DNA of 64,000 nt, taken from positions 53,301 through 117,300 of the forward strand of contig NZ_NPJI01000076.1 in assembly GCF_002251435.1 (NCBI RefSeq), in the 5' to 3' direction. The notes under the pieces were generated by a model. It saw only the letters and a program-made list of their open reading frames with translations, did no database searches and had not been told where the DNA came from. The stretch is from Prevotella sp. P2-180. Its GTDB lineage: Bacteria; Bacteroidota; Bacteroidia; Bacteroidales; Bacteroidaceae. Shown one piece after another: positions 16,880 to 27,251 of this stretch. The translations under genes and the position numbers were made by a program. Every line of letters begins with the position of its first letter. The first letter of the stretch is position 1.

Positions 16880-18241
16880 ATGAAAAAAAACTTTATCATT
16901 TTACTATTGGCATTTATCTCTGTTAATGCAATGGCTCAAAAGCCACAAACGATGAACATGCCTCTTGTACAGACAAAGTACACCGCCGACCCTGCACCTT
17001 ATGTACATGGTGACACCATCTATCTTTACACAACCCACGATGAAGACGATGCAGAAGGGTTTAAGATGAAGGACTGGCTTTTATATACATCCACCGACAT
17101 GGTCAACTGGCAGGACCACGGAGCGGTGGCTTCATTAAAAGACTTCCCTTGGTATAAGGGTGATAACGGGGCATGGGCTGAATGTGTAGTAGAGCGCAAC
17201 GGCAAATGGTATATGTATTGTCCCATTCACGGCAATGGCATCGGTGTGCTCGTGGCCGACTCGCCATTCGGTCCGTTCAAAGACCCTATCGGGAAGCCTC
17301 TGGTATGGCGCACCGAACACTGGAGTGACATCGACCCTTCGGTGTGGATTGACAACGATGGAAGGGCATACATGTATTGGGGCAATCCGCACACCTATTG
17401 CGTGGAACTCAACGAGGACATGATATCCACCAAGGGAGATATTATGACAATGGACAAGATAGAAGACTACCAAGAGGGACCATGGATATGGAAGCGCGGC
17501 GACTGGTATTATCTTGCCTTCGCCTCCACATGCTGCCCCGAAGGAATAGGCTACGCCATGAGCAAGTCGCCAACAGGTCCATGGGAACACAAGGGACACA
17601 TAATGGACCACACGCCGAGGACGCGAGGCAATCACCCTGGAATAATCGAGTTTAAGGGCAAGTGGTATTGCTTTGGTCTTACCTACGACCTGTTCCGACT
17701 TGAGTCGTCACGTCATGCAGAACGCAGATGTTGTATGGCTGCGGAAATGACATATAACGCAGACGGAACGATAAAGGAATTGCCATATTTCCAGGACTGC
17801 AAACTCGAGCAGGTGGGAACATTCAATCCATACCGTCGTGTTGAAGCAGAAACCATGGCATGGGGATATGGCCTGAAGACCACTCGCGAAAATCCTTCCG
17901 GTCCGTGGAATCCCACGCTCTTCGTCACCGATATCGATGACGGCGAATATATCCTGGTAAAAGGTGTTGACTTCGGCAAGGGCGCAAATGAACTCTTGGC
18001 GAGCTGTTCATCACAGATGTTTGGCGGCAGGATGGAGATTCGCCTCGACGCTACCGACGGATGGAAGGCCGGCGAAATAGACATACCAAACACCAAGTTC
18101 AAGTATGAGACATTCCGTACACGACTGACAAAGTGCGAGGGTGTGCATGATGTTTATTTCGTGTTCAAAAGCAATTCAATGCAAAAGAAGAATCTCTTCA
18201 ACTTCGATTGGTGGGAAGCAAAAAAAGTCAAGGAAATATAA
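16880..18241 (+). CDS. GH43 arabinofuranosidase/xylosidase-type enzyme with C-terminal CBM6-like domain
   Basis: 453 residues with signal peptide (MKKNFIILLLAFISVNAMAQ). The five-bladed GH43 domain (about 30-320) has the three acidic residues: Asp37 (YTADPAPY), Asp152 (SDIDPSVW) and Glu199 (YQEGPW). The C-terminal 120 residues ([34 protein letters not shown]...FDWWEAK) are a CBM6-like beta-sandwich. In the family this layout is typical of arabinofuranosidases that act on arabinoxylan. It is monocistronic with its own promoter. The substrate cannot be fixed from sequence alone. Confidence 0.9.
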   Translation: MKKNFIILLLAFISVNAMAQKPQTMNMPLVQTKYTADPAPYVHGDTIYLYTTHDEDDAEGFKMKDWLLYTSTDMVNWQDHGAVASLKDFPWYKGDNGAWAECVVERNGKWYMYCPIHGNGIGVLVADSPFGPFKDPIGKPLVWRTEHWSDIDPSVWIDNDGRAYMYWGNPHTYCVELNEDMISTKGDIMTMDKIEDYQEGPWIWKRGDWYYLAFASTCCPEGIGYAMSKSPTGPWEHKGHIMDHTPRTRGNHPGIIEFKGKWYCFGLTYDLFRLESSRHAERRCCMAAEMTYNADGTIKELPYFQDCKLEQVGTFNPYRRVEAETMAWGYGLKTTRENPSGPWNPTLFVTDIDDGEYILVKGVDFGKGANELLASCSSQMFGGRMEIRLDATDGWKAGEIDIPNTKFKYETFRTRLTKCEGVHDVYFVFKSNSMQKKNLFNFDWWEAKKVKEI

Positions 18242-18305
18242 TCGTGAGATAAAAGTGAATGTCGTCAAATATATTCCGGCAAACCATAGTTGGGAATGAT
18301 GCACT

Positions 18306-18794
18306 TCATTCTCTTCTACTGAAGTTCTTGAATATTCGGGATGCAAATATTCCGACAAGGGCTCCTACAACCATAAAGAGGATGATGAGCATAGTCATGA
18401 TGGCATTGTAGGCAAAGATGTTGAGATAGTGTTCAGACGGTGTTTCGGAAGAATTAAACTGCAAGTAGCTGACGAGAGCCTGGATTGTGCCGTATGCGTA
18501 CATTCCAGGTATCATCGGCAATAGGGCAGGAAATGCCAAAACCTCGTAGGGACAACGATAATGGCGTGAGGCAAACGATGATATGATGCCTATGCAGATG
18601 CTTCCGGCAAAACCGGCAAGAATGATGTTGATATGAAAGGATGAATTCATCATGGCAAAGCGGGTTGCATGACCTATGGCAGCGATGAGTCCGCACCAAG
18701 GCAGCAAACTGCGCGGGGTGTTGTTGATGCTTCCAAAACCTATTGCCGCCATACAGGCAAAGAGTCCATCGGTGAATAGTGTTGTTATTTCCAT
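18306..18794 (-). CDS. Threonine/serine exporter family, ThrE_2-type small subunit
   Basis: 162 residues from the start MEITTLFTD. At least four membrane helices are visible (LFTDGLFACMAAIGFGSI, NIILAGFAGSICIGIISSFA, VLAFPALLPMIPGMYAY, AIMTMLIILFMVVGALVGIFA). The FPALLPMIPG motif is characteristic of the ThrE C-terminal half. It overlaps the end of the next gene upstream by about 10 bp, so the two halves of the transporter are made as separate, coupled subunits. The start at 18824 would give a longer overlap and is less likely. Confidence 0.85.
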   Translation of the reverse strand: MEITTLFTDGLFACMAAIGFGSINNTPRSLLPWCGLIAAIGHATRFAMMNSSFHINIILAGFAGSICIGIISSFASRHYRCPYEVLAFPALLPMIPGMYAYGTIQALVSYLQFNSSETPSEHYLNIFAYNAIMTMLIILFMVVGALVGIFASRIFKNFSRRE

Positions 18795-19609
18795 TGTATA
18801 TTTAATGTGAGTAATGCAAGACAAAGGCCTAACGAAAGACAGATGGTGGTTATGACAGCATCTGTCATCCTGCTTTGCGACACGACATAGTGGCCGTTGG
18901 TCATGTCGCTAATAGCATTAATAAATCTTATTCCCGGTACGAGCCACAACACAGATGTTCCCAAGGCTGTCTGTGGAGTGCTTCCAAAATCAAAGATGAA
19001 ACACGACGATCCGACAATGGCGGATATATATGCTGCCACAATGGTTGTGAATCTTATGTCCCAATGCCTTTCAAGCATATAGTTCTTATATACATTGCCG
19101 ATGACAGTGGCGGCAAACACCACTCCCATAGCATACCAGTCGCCATCAAACAGTCGGCAGAATGAGAGATTGGCCAATGCCGTAAGCAGAATGACAATCC
19201 ATTTGTTCAGGCGTGGTGTCGAGGTGATGATTCTCATCTGTTCGCAAGCTGTCTCAAGGGGAATGTCGAGAAATGACAGACGGCTCAACTCTGTGACAGT
19301 CTGCAGGTTTATACCGTTTTTATGGGTATGTCCTACAAGACTGTAATTATGCCTGTGACTTGTGTCCCATACTGTCAGTAATATGCGCGAGGGGAGTAGC
19401 GACAGGTCGGAGATTATATCATAGCGTTTGGATATGCGTTCCACACAATGCTCTATACGCGAAGTGGTGGCACCGGCAGACAACATGGCCGTGGCATACT
19501 CCTCTATAAACTTGCATACATTCTTTATTCTTGTATGCTCGTCAGCTGGTATGGCAGATGGTTCAGTAGTCATATTCGTCATCATAATCATATATTTTGT
19601 TGTCACCAT
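18785..19609 (-). CDS. Threonine/serine exporter family, ThrE_1-type subunit
   Basis: Up to 274 residues. The cytoplasmic N-terminal half carries EYATAMLSAGATTSRIEHCV and the family HxHxx(G/N)-like region, followed by five helices (WIVILLTALANLSFCRLF, MGVVFAATVIGN, FTTIVAAYISAIVG, SVLWLVPGIRFINAISDM, AVITTICLSLGLCLALL). Family role: export of small amino acids, by analogy to ThrE. Several in-frame ATGs within the first 13 codons make the start uncertain. The gene overlaps the end of the 63-codon gene before it. Confidence 0.85.
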   Translation of the reverse strand: MVTTKYMIMMTNMTTEPSAIPADEHTRIKNVCKFIEEYATAMLSAGATTSRIEHCVERISKRYDIISDLSLLPSRILLTVWDTSHRHNYSLVGHTHKNGINLQTVTELSRLSFLDIPLETACEQMRIITSTPRLNKWIVILLTALANLSFCRLFDGDWYAMGVVFAATVIGNVYKNYMLERHWDIRFTTIVAAYISAIVGSSCFIFDFGSTPQTALGTSVLWLVPGIRFINAISDMTNGHYVVSQSRMTDAVITTICLSLGLCLALLTLNIQWK

Positions 19610-19754
19610 ACGAGATGATGTGTAATCGCTTGTTTGTTTTCCAAGCCTTAACCAAGATTTTGATGGCCGGCTTCAGAAGCACCGTTCCCAATGCAAGCGC
19701 CCATACGAGCCATGCGCATTGACTTGCTGCAGTTTCATCAATAATGTATTCCAT
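19563..19754 (-). CDS. Small membrane protein (63 aa), first gene of the ThrE operon
   Basis: One hydrophobic segment (SQCAWLVWALALGTVLLKPAIKILV) and a tyrosine/aspartate-rich tail (IYDYDDEYDY). I do not recognise the family. It is supported by a -7 element 34 bp upstream with no other gene closer to it and by its overlap with the start of the exporter gene. It could be a small transporter partner or a translated leader. Confidence 0.5.
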   Translation of the reverse strand: MEYIIDETAASQCAWLVWALALGTVLLKPAIKILVKAWKTNKRLHIISYGDNKIYDYDDEYDY

Positions 19755-19787
19755 AATTCTCTATTACTTAATGTTTTTTTTCGGGTG

Positions 19788-19795
19788 CAAAATTA
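19788..19795 (-). promoter_or_regulatory. -7 element TAATTTTG of the ThrE operon
   Basis: TAATTTTG on the - strand, 33 bp before the ATG of the 63-codon gene. Confidence 0.7.
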
Positions 19796-19931
19796 CTGCA
19801 TATATTAATAAGCAGGAAGATTTGTCTATTGATTGTTTCGATAATGGCTATCTATAGGTATTAATAATCATAATCGATAATATTATCGAAAATAATTATA
19901 GCAGACTATTGTGCGTATGATTTATTTGTTG

Positions 19932-19939
19932 TACTTTTG
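19932..19939 (+). promoter_or_regulatory. -7 element TACTTTTG of the LysR gene
   Basis: TACTTTTG followed by CAGCG, 29 bp before the LysR ATG. The divergent AT-rich region 19800-19930 contains ATAATCGATAATATTATCGA-type inverted repeats that may bind the regulator. Confidence 0.75.
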
Positions 19940-19968
19940 CAGCGTTTTTTATAAATGATACGATTAGA

Positions 19969-20874
19969 ATGGAATTAAGGCAACTTAAATACTTTGTAAA
20001 CGTGGCTGAGACGAATAGTTTCAGTGAGGCTTCACGATTGCTCAACATCACGCAAAGCACACTGTCGCAGCAGATAAAACAGTTGGAGAATGAGTTGGGA
20101 GTAATGCTCTTTGAGCGTTCTTCCCATCGTGTATGTCTTACAGATGTTGGGGAGGCATTCCTTCCCGAGGCCAAACGCACACTGCATGCCGCGGATGTAT
20201 GTATAGACAGGATGAACGATATCAAAGGCTTGAAGGCAGGCTGTCTTAACATCGGTTCTACCTTTTCCTTTATTCCGCTGCTCAAGGATACGGTGTTGCT
20301 TTTTATGAAAGAATATCCAGACATTAAACTTAATATTCATTGTCATGATATGGAGACCTTGATACGCATGGTGAAAGACCGTGAACTTGATGTGGCATTG
20401 AGTTATAAACCTACAAGCATAAGTCCTGAGATAGAGTCGCACATATTGTTTGACAATCAGTTGGCTGTCGTGGTTTCCGAGCATCATCCCTTAGCAGGCA
20501 CGGAAAAGGTTAAGTTTGCCGACCTCAAGAGCTTCCCATTTGTAATGCCAGCCAAAGGGCTTCAGGCCCGCAATGCTTTTGATCTTCTGACAAGAGGCTC
20601 GGAAAGCCAGTTTAATGTAAGGTTGGAAATTAATGAAGTGAATGTCATCATCGACCTTGTCAGGTCGTCGAAGTTTCTTGTTACTGTTATCAGCCAGGCA
20701 GCGGTAAGTCATATTCCTGGCATCAAGGTCATTACCCTCGACCATCAAAACACGCAGATGGAAGGTTCGTTTCATATCCTCAAAGACAGTTATACCAAGC
20801 GCAGTACGAAGGAATTCCTCAAGATGCTTTGCGAAAACAAATCCTATAACATCGCATTGCTTGACATGCTGTAA
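19969..20874 (+). CDS. LysR-family transcriptional regulator
   Basis: 301 residues. The N-terminal winged HTH is complete (MELRQLKYFVNVAETNSF, EASRLLNITQSTLSQQIKQL, LFERSSHRVCLTDVGEAF; residues 1-65), followed by the linker helix and a periplasmic-binding-protein-like effector domain (about 90-300). It resembles the CynR/OxyR-like group. It is divergent from the ThrE operon and 280 bp upstream of the DUF3791 cassette. Its target is unknown; the divergent exporter operon is the obvious candidate. Confidence 0.93.
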   Translation: MELRQLKYFVNVAETNSFSEASRLLNITQSTLSQQIKQLENELGVMLFERSSHRVCLTDVGEAFLPEAKRTLHAADVCIDRMNDIKGLKAGCLNIGSTFSFIPLLKDTVLLFMKEYPDIKLNIHCHDMETLIRMVKDRELDVALSYKPTSISPEIESHILFDNQLAVVVSEHHPLAGTEKVKFADLKSFPFVMPAKGLQARNAFDLLTRGSESQFNVRLEINEVNVIIDLVRSSKFLVTVISQAAVSHIPGIKVITLDHQNTQMEGSFHILKDSYTKRSTKEFLKMLCENKSYNIALLDML

Positions 20875-21154
20875 AAATCGTTGGTAAAATAGTTCATGTG
20901 GAAGCCTATTTATATCTCCTAATGCGCTGAGCTACAGTACTTTCTTAAAAATAACGAATTCAAAGCGGTACAAATTTTGAACAAGGAATTATCTCTGTTG
21001 GCGTATATTGCTGATATACACAGAGGTTAATAATTCGGCGGCCATTTTAGCAATAATATCATCCTAATATGAATAGAAAAGGTGTAATTTCTTAAAAATC
21101 ACTAAAAATGATGCCTTCAAATTGTAAAAACTTGGCGTATTTGAAATAAATGAG

Positions 21155-21162
21155 TAACTTTG
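21155..21162 (+). promoter_or_regulatory. -7 element TAACTTTG of the DUF3791/DUF3990 cassette
   Basis: TAACTTTG lies 70 bp before the ATG at 21232. An ATG at 21160 falls inside the motif, so the downstream start is preferred. Confidence 0.7.
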
Positions 21163-21231
21163 CATACAAAGTTACATCAGCCGCGCCATGCCACACGGTA
21201 TTTGTTCGGACTAAAAGGAAGAGATTTACTT

Positions 21232-21453
21232 ATGTCAAAGCAGGTAATGGACAAGATAGAGTATCTTGTGTTGTTGGTGGCGGAGTTCGCTGCTCACAAC
21301 AGGGTGTCGGAAGCGAAAGCTTACCGATACCTCAACCAGTATGGCGCTTTGGCACTTTGCGACAAGCATTACAACGTGATGCACACGCTATCTGTAGAAG
21401 AGAACATCCAGACCTTGCGGGAATACTGCCAAAGGAGGGGCGGAAACCTATGA
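21232..21453 (+). CDS. DUF3791-family small protein
   Basis: 73 residues, starting MSKQVMDKIEYLVLLVAEFA after an AAAAGGAAGAG ribosome-binding-site-like run. The AHNRVSEAKAYRYLNQYGA / CDKHYNVMHTLS pattern is that of DUF3791, an all-helical family nearly always found next to DUF3990. The stop overlaps the next start (ATGA). It is likely the neutralising partner of the ADP-ribosyltransferase-like protein that follows. The cassette role is inferred from gene order. Confidence 0.8.
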   Translation: MSKQVMDKIEYLVLLVAEFAAHNRVSEAKAYRYLNQYGALALCDKHYNVMHTLSVEENIQTLREYCQRRGGNL

Positions 21454-21929
21454 AACTCTATCATGGCTCAACTGTTGACATCCCTCATGTTGACTTAGCG
21501 AAGTCTAAGCCCAACAAGGATTTTGGCATGGCTTTCTATCTATCGGATGACGAGCAGCAGGCATTGGAGATGGCACAGTTCCGTGCAGAATTTGAGGAGA
21601 CTACTCCCATCGTCAATGTGTATGAGTTTGACGAGGCTCTTTTTGAGAAGTTTCAAATCAAGCGGTTTGAGGATTATACTGAAGAGTGGGCCCACTTCGT
21701 CTATGACCATCGAACGGAACCCAACGGCAGGACTCTACATGATTACGACATCGTGTATGGCCCGATAGCAAACGACCGAATAGGTGCCCAGATTACACGT
21801 TACAAACAAGGTTACATTTCCTTTGAGGAATTTCTGAAGCGCATTCAGTATATCAAGGGCATCACATTCCAGTATGCTTTCTGTACACAGAGAGCCATAG
21901 ACAAACTGATAAAGCAAACAAGCAGATGA
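21450..21929 (+). CDS. DUF3990 family, predicted ADP-ribosyltransferase-fold protein
   Basis: 159 residues. The motifs LYHGSTVDI (residues 3-11), DFGMAFYLSDDEQQALEMA (about 26-44) and DYDIVYGPIANDRIG (about 93-107) have the spacing of the ART-like fold: HG-turn, FYL.....A strand-helix, and the (V/I).GP.AND motif typical of DUF3990. Family activity has, to my knowledge, not been shown for this subgroup, so an NAD-dependent toxin or effector role is inferred. Both neighbouring small genes overlap it by 4 bp, giving a translationally coupled three-gene unit. Confidence 0.78.
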   Translation: MKLYHGSTVDIPHVDLAKSKPNKDFGMAFYLSDDEQQALEMAQFRAEFEETTPIVNVYEFDEALFEKFQIKRFEDYTEEWAHFVYDHRTEPNGRTLHDYDIVYGPIANDRIGAQITRYKQGYISFEEFLKRIQYIKGITFQYAFCTQRAIDKLIKQTSR

Positions 21930-22147
21930 AGGTATCACAGGCAGAATTTCAGAACATGAAAGAGGAGATAGTCAAAGACCTTATCTCCCGACTGATGGAC
22001 GAACGTGGTCTTTCTATGGAGCAGGCCTTTGATGTCGTCTATACCTCACATTTGTTTGAAAAATTGAATGATCCGAAGACTGGACTTTTCTTTCAGTCCT
22101 CTGGCTATGTATATAGTTATCTGGAAGAAGAACTGCAACCTACATAA
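21926..22147 (+). CDS. Small helical protein, third gene of the DUF3990 cassette
   Basis: 73 residues. The central pattern GLSMEQAFDVVYTSHLFEKL ... SGYVYSYLEEEL parallels the first gene (VSEAKAYRYLNQYG ... ALCDKHYNVMHTL) and fits a DUF3791-like helical bundle, so the ART-like protein is flanked by two small, similar partners. The ATG overlaps the upstream stop. A strong hairpin follows at 22227. Confidence 0.7.
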   Translation: MKVSQAEFQNMKEEIVKDLISRLMDERGLSMEQAFDVVYTSHLFEKLNDPKTGLFFQSSGYVYSYLEEELQPT

Positions 22148-22226
22148 ATGGTAATGCGAGATATGAATATGTGTGGAGTACATACGGAGAGCGAACCGCT
22201 ATGGCAATAGATACAATTATACAAGA

Positions 22227-22260
22227 CGGGCGAGGATGGGAAACAACACATCCTCGCCCG
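22227..22260 (+). terminator. Terminator of the DUF3990 cassette
   Basis: CGGGCGAGGATG pairs with CATCCTCGCCCG across a 10-nt loop, followed by ATTTGATTG. Confidence 0.8.
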
Positions 22261-22310
22261 ATTTGATTGAAAAAACGCCCCAACAATAGAAAAATTGAGA
22301 CAGCCAGGGC

Positions 22311-22385
22311 TCAGGGGAATACCACATTGCTGACGTAGAAGATCAGAACGTTGGCGACCATATCCACAACGAAATGGAGGGTTAG
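22311..22385 (-). pseudogene. Short membrane-protein C-terminal remnant
   Basis: A - strand frame without start codon reads LHFVVDMVANVLIFYVSN and ends in a stop. It looks like the last helix of a lost membrane protein (a CPBP-like end is possible). The rest of 22261-22494 is otherwise empty. Confidence 0.3.
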
Positions 22386-22494
22386 TTAAACGGGGGTAAT
22401 TGTAAGACAGTGTTTTACATAATTCAGTTTAAGGTTTGTTTCGGTCTATTTTGACCTTATTTAATCGGTGAAGAATCTATGCTTAATTGGATGT

Positions 22495-22542
22495 ATAATC
22501 CCCCAAAACAACAACTCTTTAGTTGTTGTTTTGGGGGATTAT
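22495..22542. terminator. Perfect 22-bp hairpin, bidirectional terminator
   Basis: ATAATCCCCCAAAACAACAA with CT completes a 22-bp arm that pairs perfectly with 22521-22542 across a CTTT loop. It lies between the DUF3990 cassette (+) and the desulfoferrodoxin gene (-). Confidence 0.85.
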
Positions 22543-22570
22543 GATAGATTAGGCAGTTCGATTTACATCG

Positions 22571-22945
22571 TCATGCTTTCCAGAGTCCGTGAAGATTGCA
22601 GTACTCCCTGGCACACAGACACTCCTCGTTGGTGAAGAATGTTGCCTCGGGCTTGCATCCGGGCTTCAGTTCGCACCTCAATACCGATTTGGGTGTCAGC
22701 AACTCGATCCACTGGATATAGTGCTCGTCGAGCATCGGATGCTCCACACTTCCCACCCTTACGTGGTATCCATTGGATGTTTTCTCAACCACAGGGACAT
22801 GTTTCTCCTGTGCAGCGTCGGTAGTGTTCTCTTTGAGCAGAATCATCGGTTTGCCGCAACACACCAATTCGCCTGCTCCAGCATTCAACACTTCCACAAT
22901 GTTGCCACAAACGGGGCAACGATAGATTTCCTTAATTTTTGTCAT
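22571..22945 (-). CDS. dfx: Desulfoferrodoxin (superoxide reductase)
   Basis: 124 residues from MTKIKEIYRC. The start is chosen because AAAGGAGA lies just upstream; the longer frame would begin upstream of the promoter. The N-terminal rubredoxin-like iron site has two Cys pairs (YRCPVCGN and ELVCCGKPM). The C-terminal neelaredoxin domain supplies His residues (GYHVRVGSVEHPMLDEHYIQWIEL) and the Cys/His end (EYCNLHGLW) of the catalytic Fe(His)4Cys centre. It reduces superoxide to peroxide without oxygen release in the cytoplasm, which suits a strict anaerobe. Confidence 0.95.
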   Translation of the reverse strand: MTKIKEIYRCPVCGNIVEVLNAGAGELVCCGKPMILLKENTTDAAQEKHVPVVEKTSNGYHVRVGSVEHPMLDEHYIQWIELLTPKSVLRCELKPGCKPEATFFTNEECLCAREYCNLHGLWKA

Positions 22946-22996
22946 AATGTCTCCTTTCTTTTTGGAGTGCAACGTCGCACTCACGTTCTCACGCTG

Positions 22997-23004
22997 CAAA
23001 TATA
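22997..23004 (-). promoter_or_regulatory. -7 element TATATTTG of the desulfoferrodoxin gene
   Basis: TATATTTG on the - strand, with a TTGACAA at the -33 position (about 23031-23037). Confidence 0.75.
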
Positions 23005-23171
23005 ATAAATAATCAGCCTCTTGTCAATACCTTTATTATTTTATTATGTCTATTTAGCAAATTTTCATCCAAATGTATCTTCTTGTTATTAATTTGTTAC
23101 ATGATTAATAATTATTCAACTTTCCCATAAAAATAGCGTGTCTTTTTTGTCATAGTCTCGAATTTTTTATG

Positions 23172-23179
23172 TACTTTTG
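23172..23179 (+). promoter_or_regulatory. -7 element TACTTTTG of the two-domain esterase gene
   Basis: TACTTTTG followed by CCACG, about 38 bp before the ATG at 23218. Confidence 0.75.
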
Positions 23180-23214
23180 CCACGAAATCCAAAATACTAA
23201 TTAAACCGAAATAA

Positions 23215-25308
<2,094 letters not shown>

Positions 25309-25364
25309 TTATTGGTAAAAATGAAGAGTTAGAATAATATATTTTGATTGTTTTTCAAATAATT

Positions 25365-27230
25365 ATGAAGTTTATTTCAACTATATTGGCAATGACCATA
25401 ACAACCATTGCCTCGGCACAAGTGATATCGCCTAACGGAAAGGTGGAATGGCGGGAAAAAGGTAAGGGCTTTGCCGTGGTGTATCACGACGGCAACAACG
25501 AATGTGAAGTATTGGACATAACAAATGTGGGATTGCTCACTAAGGACGGGGGCGGAAAGGACTTGACGCTCAAGGCAAAAATGCCTGTGAAGACGATAAA
25601 AGACTCCTACACGATGATTGGTGGCAAACGTCATGACTGTTCCAACGAGGCTAATGAGGTGACTTATCTTTATATCGACAACATCGGAAGAGAGCAGCAA
25701 CTCATTGTCAGGGCTTATAACGATGGCATAGCTTTCCGATATGCCTTCGACGCATTGCAACATACTCGTCCTACAGAGGAACTGACCATTTTTAGCATAG
25801 CCGAAGGTACAAAGCGATGGATGCAGAAATGGACAGAACCATACGAGGAGTTCTTCCCACTATCCACCACAGGAGAGAGTGAAAACAAGCGTTGGGGCTA
25901 TCCTGCATTGCTTCAACCTACAGACAAGGTCTTCGCACTTATTACTGAGGCAGGAATAGAAAGATACAATAGTGCGTCGTCGCTCTTCAACGACCGCAAC
26001 AAGGAGGAATATAGGGTTGTGATGGACGAGACCCTGCAGAACACCACAGGCAAATGGCGTTCTCCCTACAGAGTCGTTATAGTTGGAGAACTGAAAGATG
26101 TGGTGGCTTCCACGCTCGTTACAGATGTCAGTGAACCTTGCCGCATAGAGGACACTTCGTGGATTAAACCAGGTTCTGTGTCGTGGATATATTGGGCATA
26201 CAACCATGGCTCAAATGACTATCAAATAGTAAGGCAATATGTTGACATGGCAGTGGAGATGCGCTGGCCTTACGTACTCATCGATGCGGAATGGGACGAG
26301 ATGAAAAACGGCGGCAACATAGAGGATGCCATACGCTACGCTCATGAAAAAGGAATCAAACCCATACTGTGGTATAACTCTTCCACAGCATGGCTAAAGG
26401 CATGGGGCGCACCAGGACCGCATGAGCGACTCAATGCTCCCGAAAACCGCGAGCGTGAGTTTGCATGGCTTGAGAAGATGGGTGTGGCAGGAGTGAAAAT
26501 CGACTTCTTTGCTGGCGACAAACAGGAGACGATGGAATATTGTATCGACCTTCTCGAATGTGCCGCACATCATCATCTGATGGTCAACTTCCACGGCGCG
26601 ACAATTCCAAGAGGTTGGCAACGCACATATCCCAACCTCGTAAGTGTAGAGGCTGTATATGGCGCGGAGTGGTATAATAATAACGCCACCCTCACTCCGA
26701 AGGCTGCTGCCCACAATGCCACGTTGCCGTTCACACGCAATGTGATTGGACCGATGGACTATACTCCCTGTACTTTCTCCGACTCGCAGCATAAGCATAT
26801 CACTACCCATGCCCACGAACTCGCACTGCCAGTGCTTTTTGAGTCGCCGTTACTGCATTGGGCAGACAAACCGGAAAGCTATCTCATGCAGCCCAAGGAG
26901 GTGAAGGACTTCATGTCGGCATTGCCCACCACATGGGACGAAACCCGACTACTTGGTGGCTATCCTGGCGAATGGGTGGTGATGGCACGTCGCCATGGCA
27001 ATAGATGGTATATCGCCGGTATCAATGGTAAGGACGTACCTCAAACGCTCTCCTTCGACACATCCTTCCTGCCCAAGGGTAAATACATATTATTCACTGA
27101 CAAGACAAGATATAAAGGCGATCTGCCTGCCGATAATCCCGACCCCTGGAGCATAAAGAAAGGCAAGGGCAAAGTGCCTGCAAAGATTACGTGCCAACCA
27201 AGGGGAGGCTTTGTGATTGTGATGTATTAA
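25365..27230 (+). CDS. GH97 glycosidase, retaining (alpha-galactosidase-like) subgroup
   Basis: 621 residues from the ATG at 25365, which starts the signal peptide MKFISTILAMTITTIASAQ. The N-terminal beta-super-sandwich, the catalytic barrel (about 265-540) and the C-terminal sandwich are all present. Asp380 in AGVKIDFFAGDKQ fits the nucleophile of the retaining GH97 branch, and Glu429 in VSVEAVYGAE the acid/base. The inverting SusB-like branch uses a different arrangement. An alpha-galactosidase acting on xylan or galactan side chains is therefore the best guess. It is followed 21 bp later by a GH31 gene in the same operon. Confidence 0.88.
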   Translation: MKFISTILAMTITTIASAQVISPNGKVEWREKGKGFAVVYHDGNNECEVLDITNVGLLTKDGGGKDLTLKAKMPVKTIKDSYTMIGGKRHDCSNEANEVTYLYIDNIGREQQLIVRAYNDGIAFRYAFDALQHTRPTEELTIFSIAEGTKRWMQKWTEPYEEFFPLSTTGESENKRWGYPALLQPTDKVFALITEAGIERYNSASSLFNDRNKEEYRVVMDETLQNTTGKWRSPYRVVIVGELKDVVASTLVTDVSEPCRIEDTSWIKPGSVSWIYWAYNHGSNDYQIVRQYVDMAVEMRWPYVLIDAEWDEMKNGGNIEDAIRYAHEKGIKPILWYNSSTAWLKAWGAPGPHERLNAPENREREFAWLEKMGVAGVKIDFFAGDKQETMEYCIDLLECAAHHHLMVNFHGATIPRGWQRTYPNLVSVEAVYGAEWYNNNATLTPKAAAHNATLPFTRNVIGPMDYTPCTFSDSQHKHITTHAHELALPVLFESPLLHWADKPESYLMQPKEVKDFMSALPTTWDETRLLGGYPGEWVVMARRHGNRWYIAGINGKDVPQTLSFDTSFLPKGKYILFTDKTRYKGDLPADNPDPWSIKKGKGKVPAKITCQPRGGFVIVMY

Positions 27231-27251
27231 ATTAGGAATGAGGAGTTAGGT

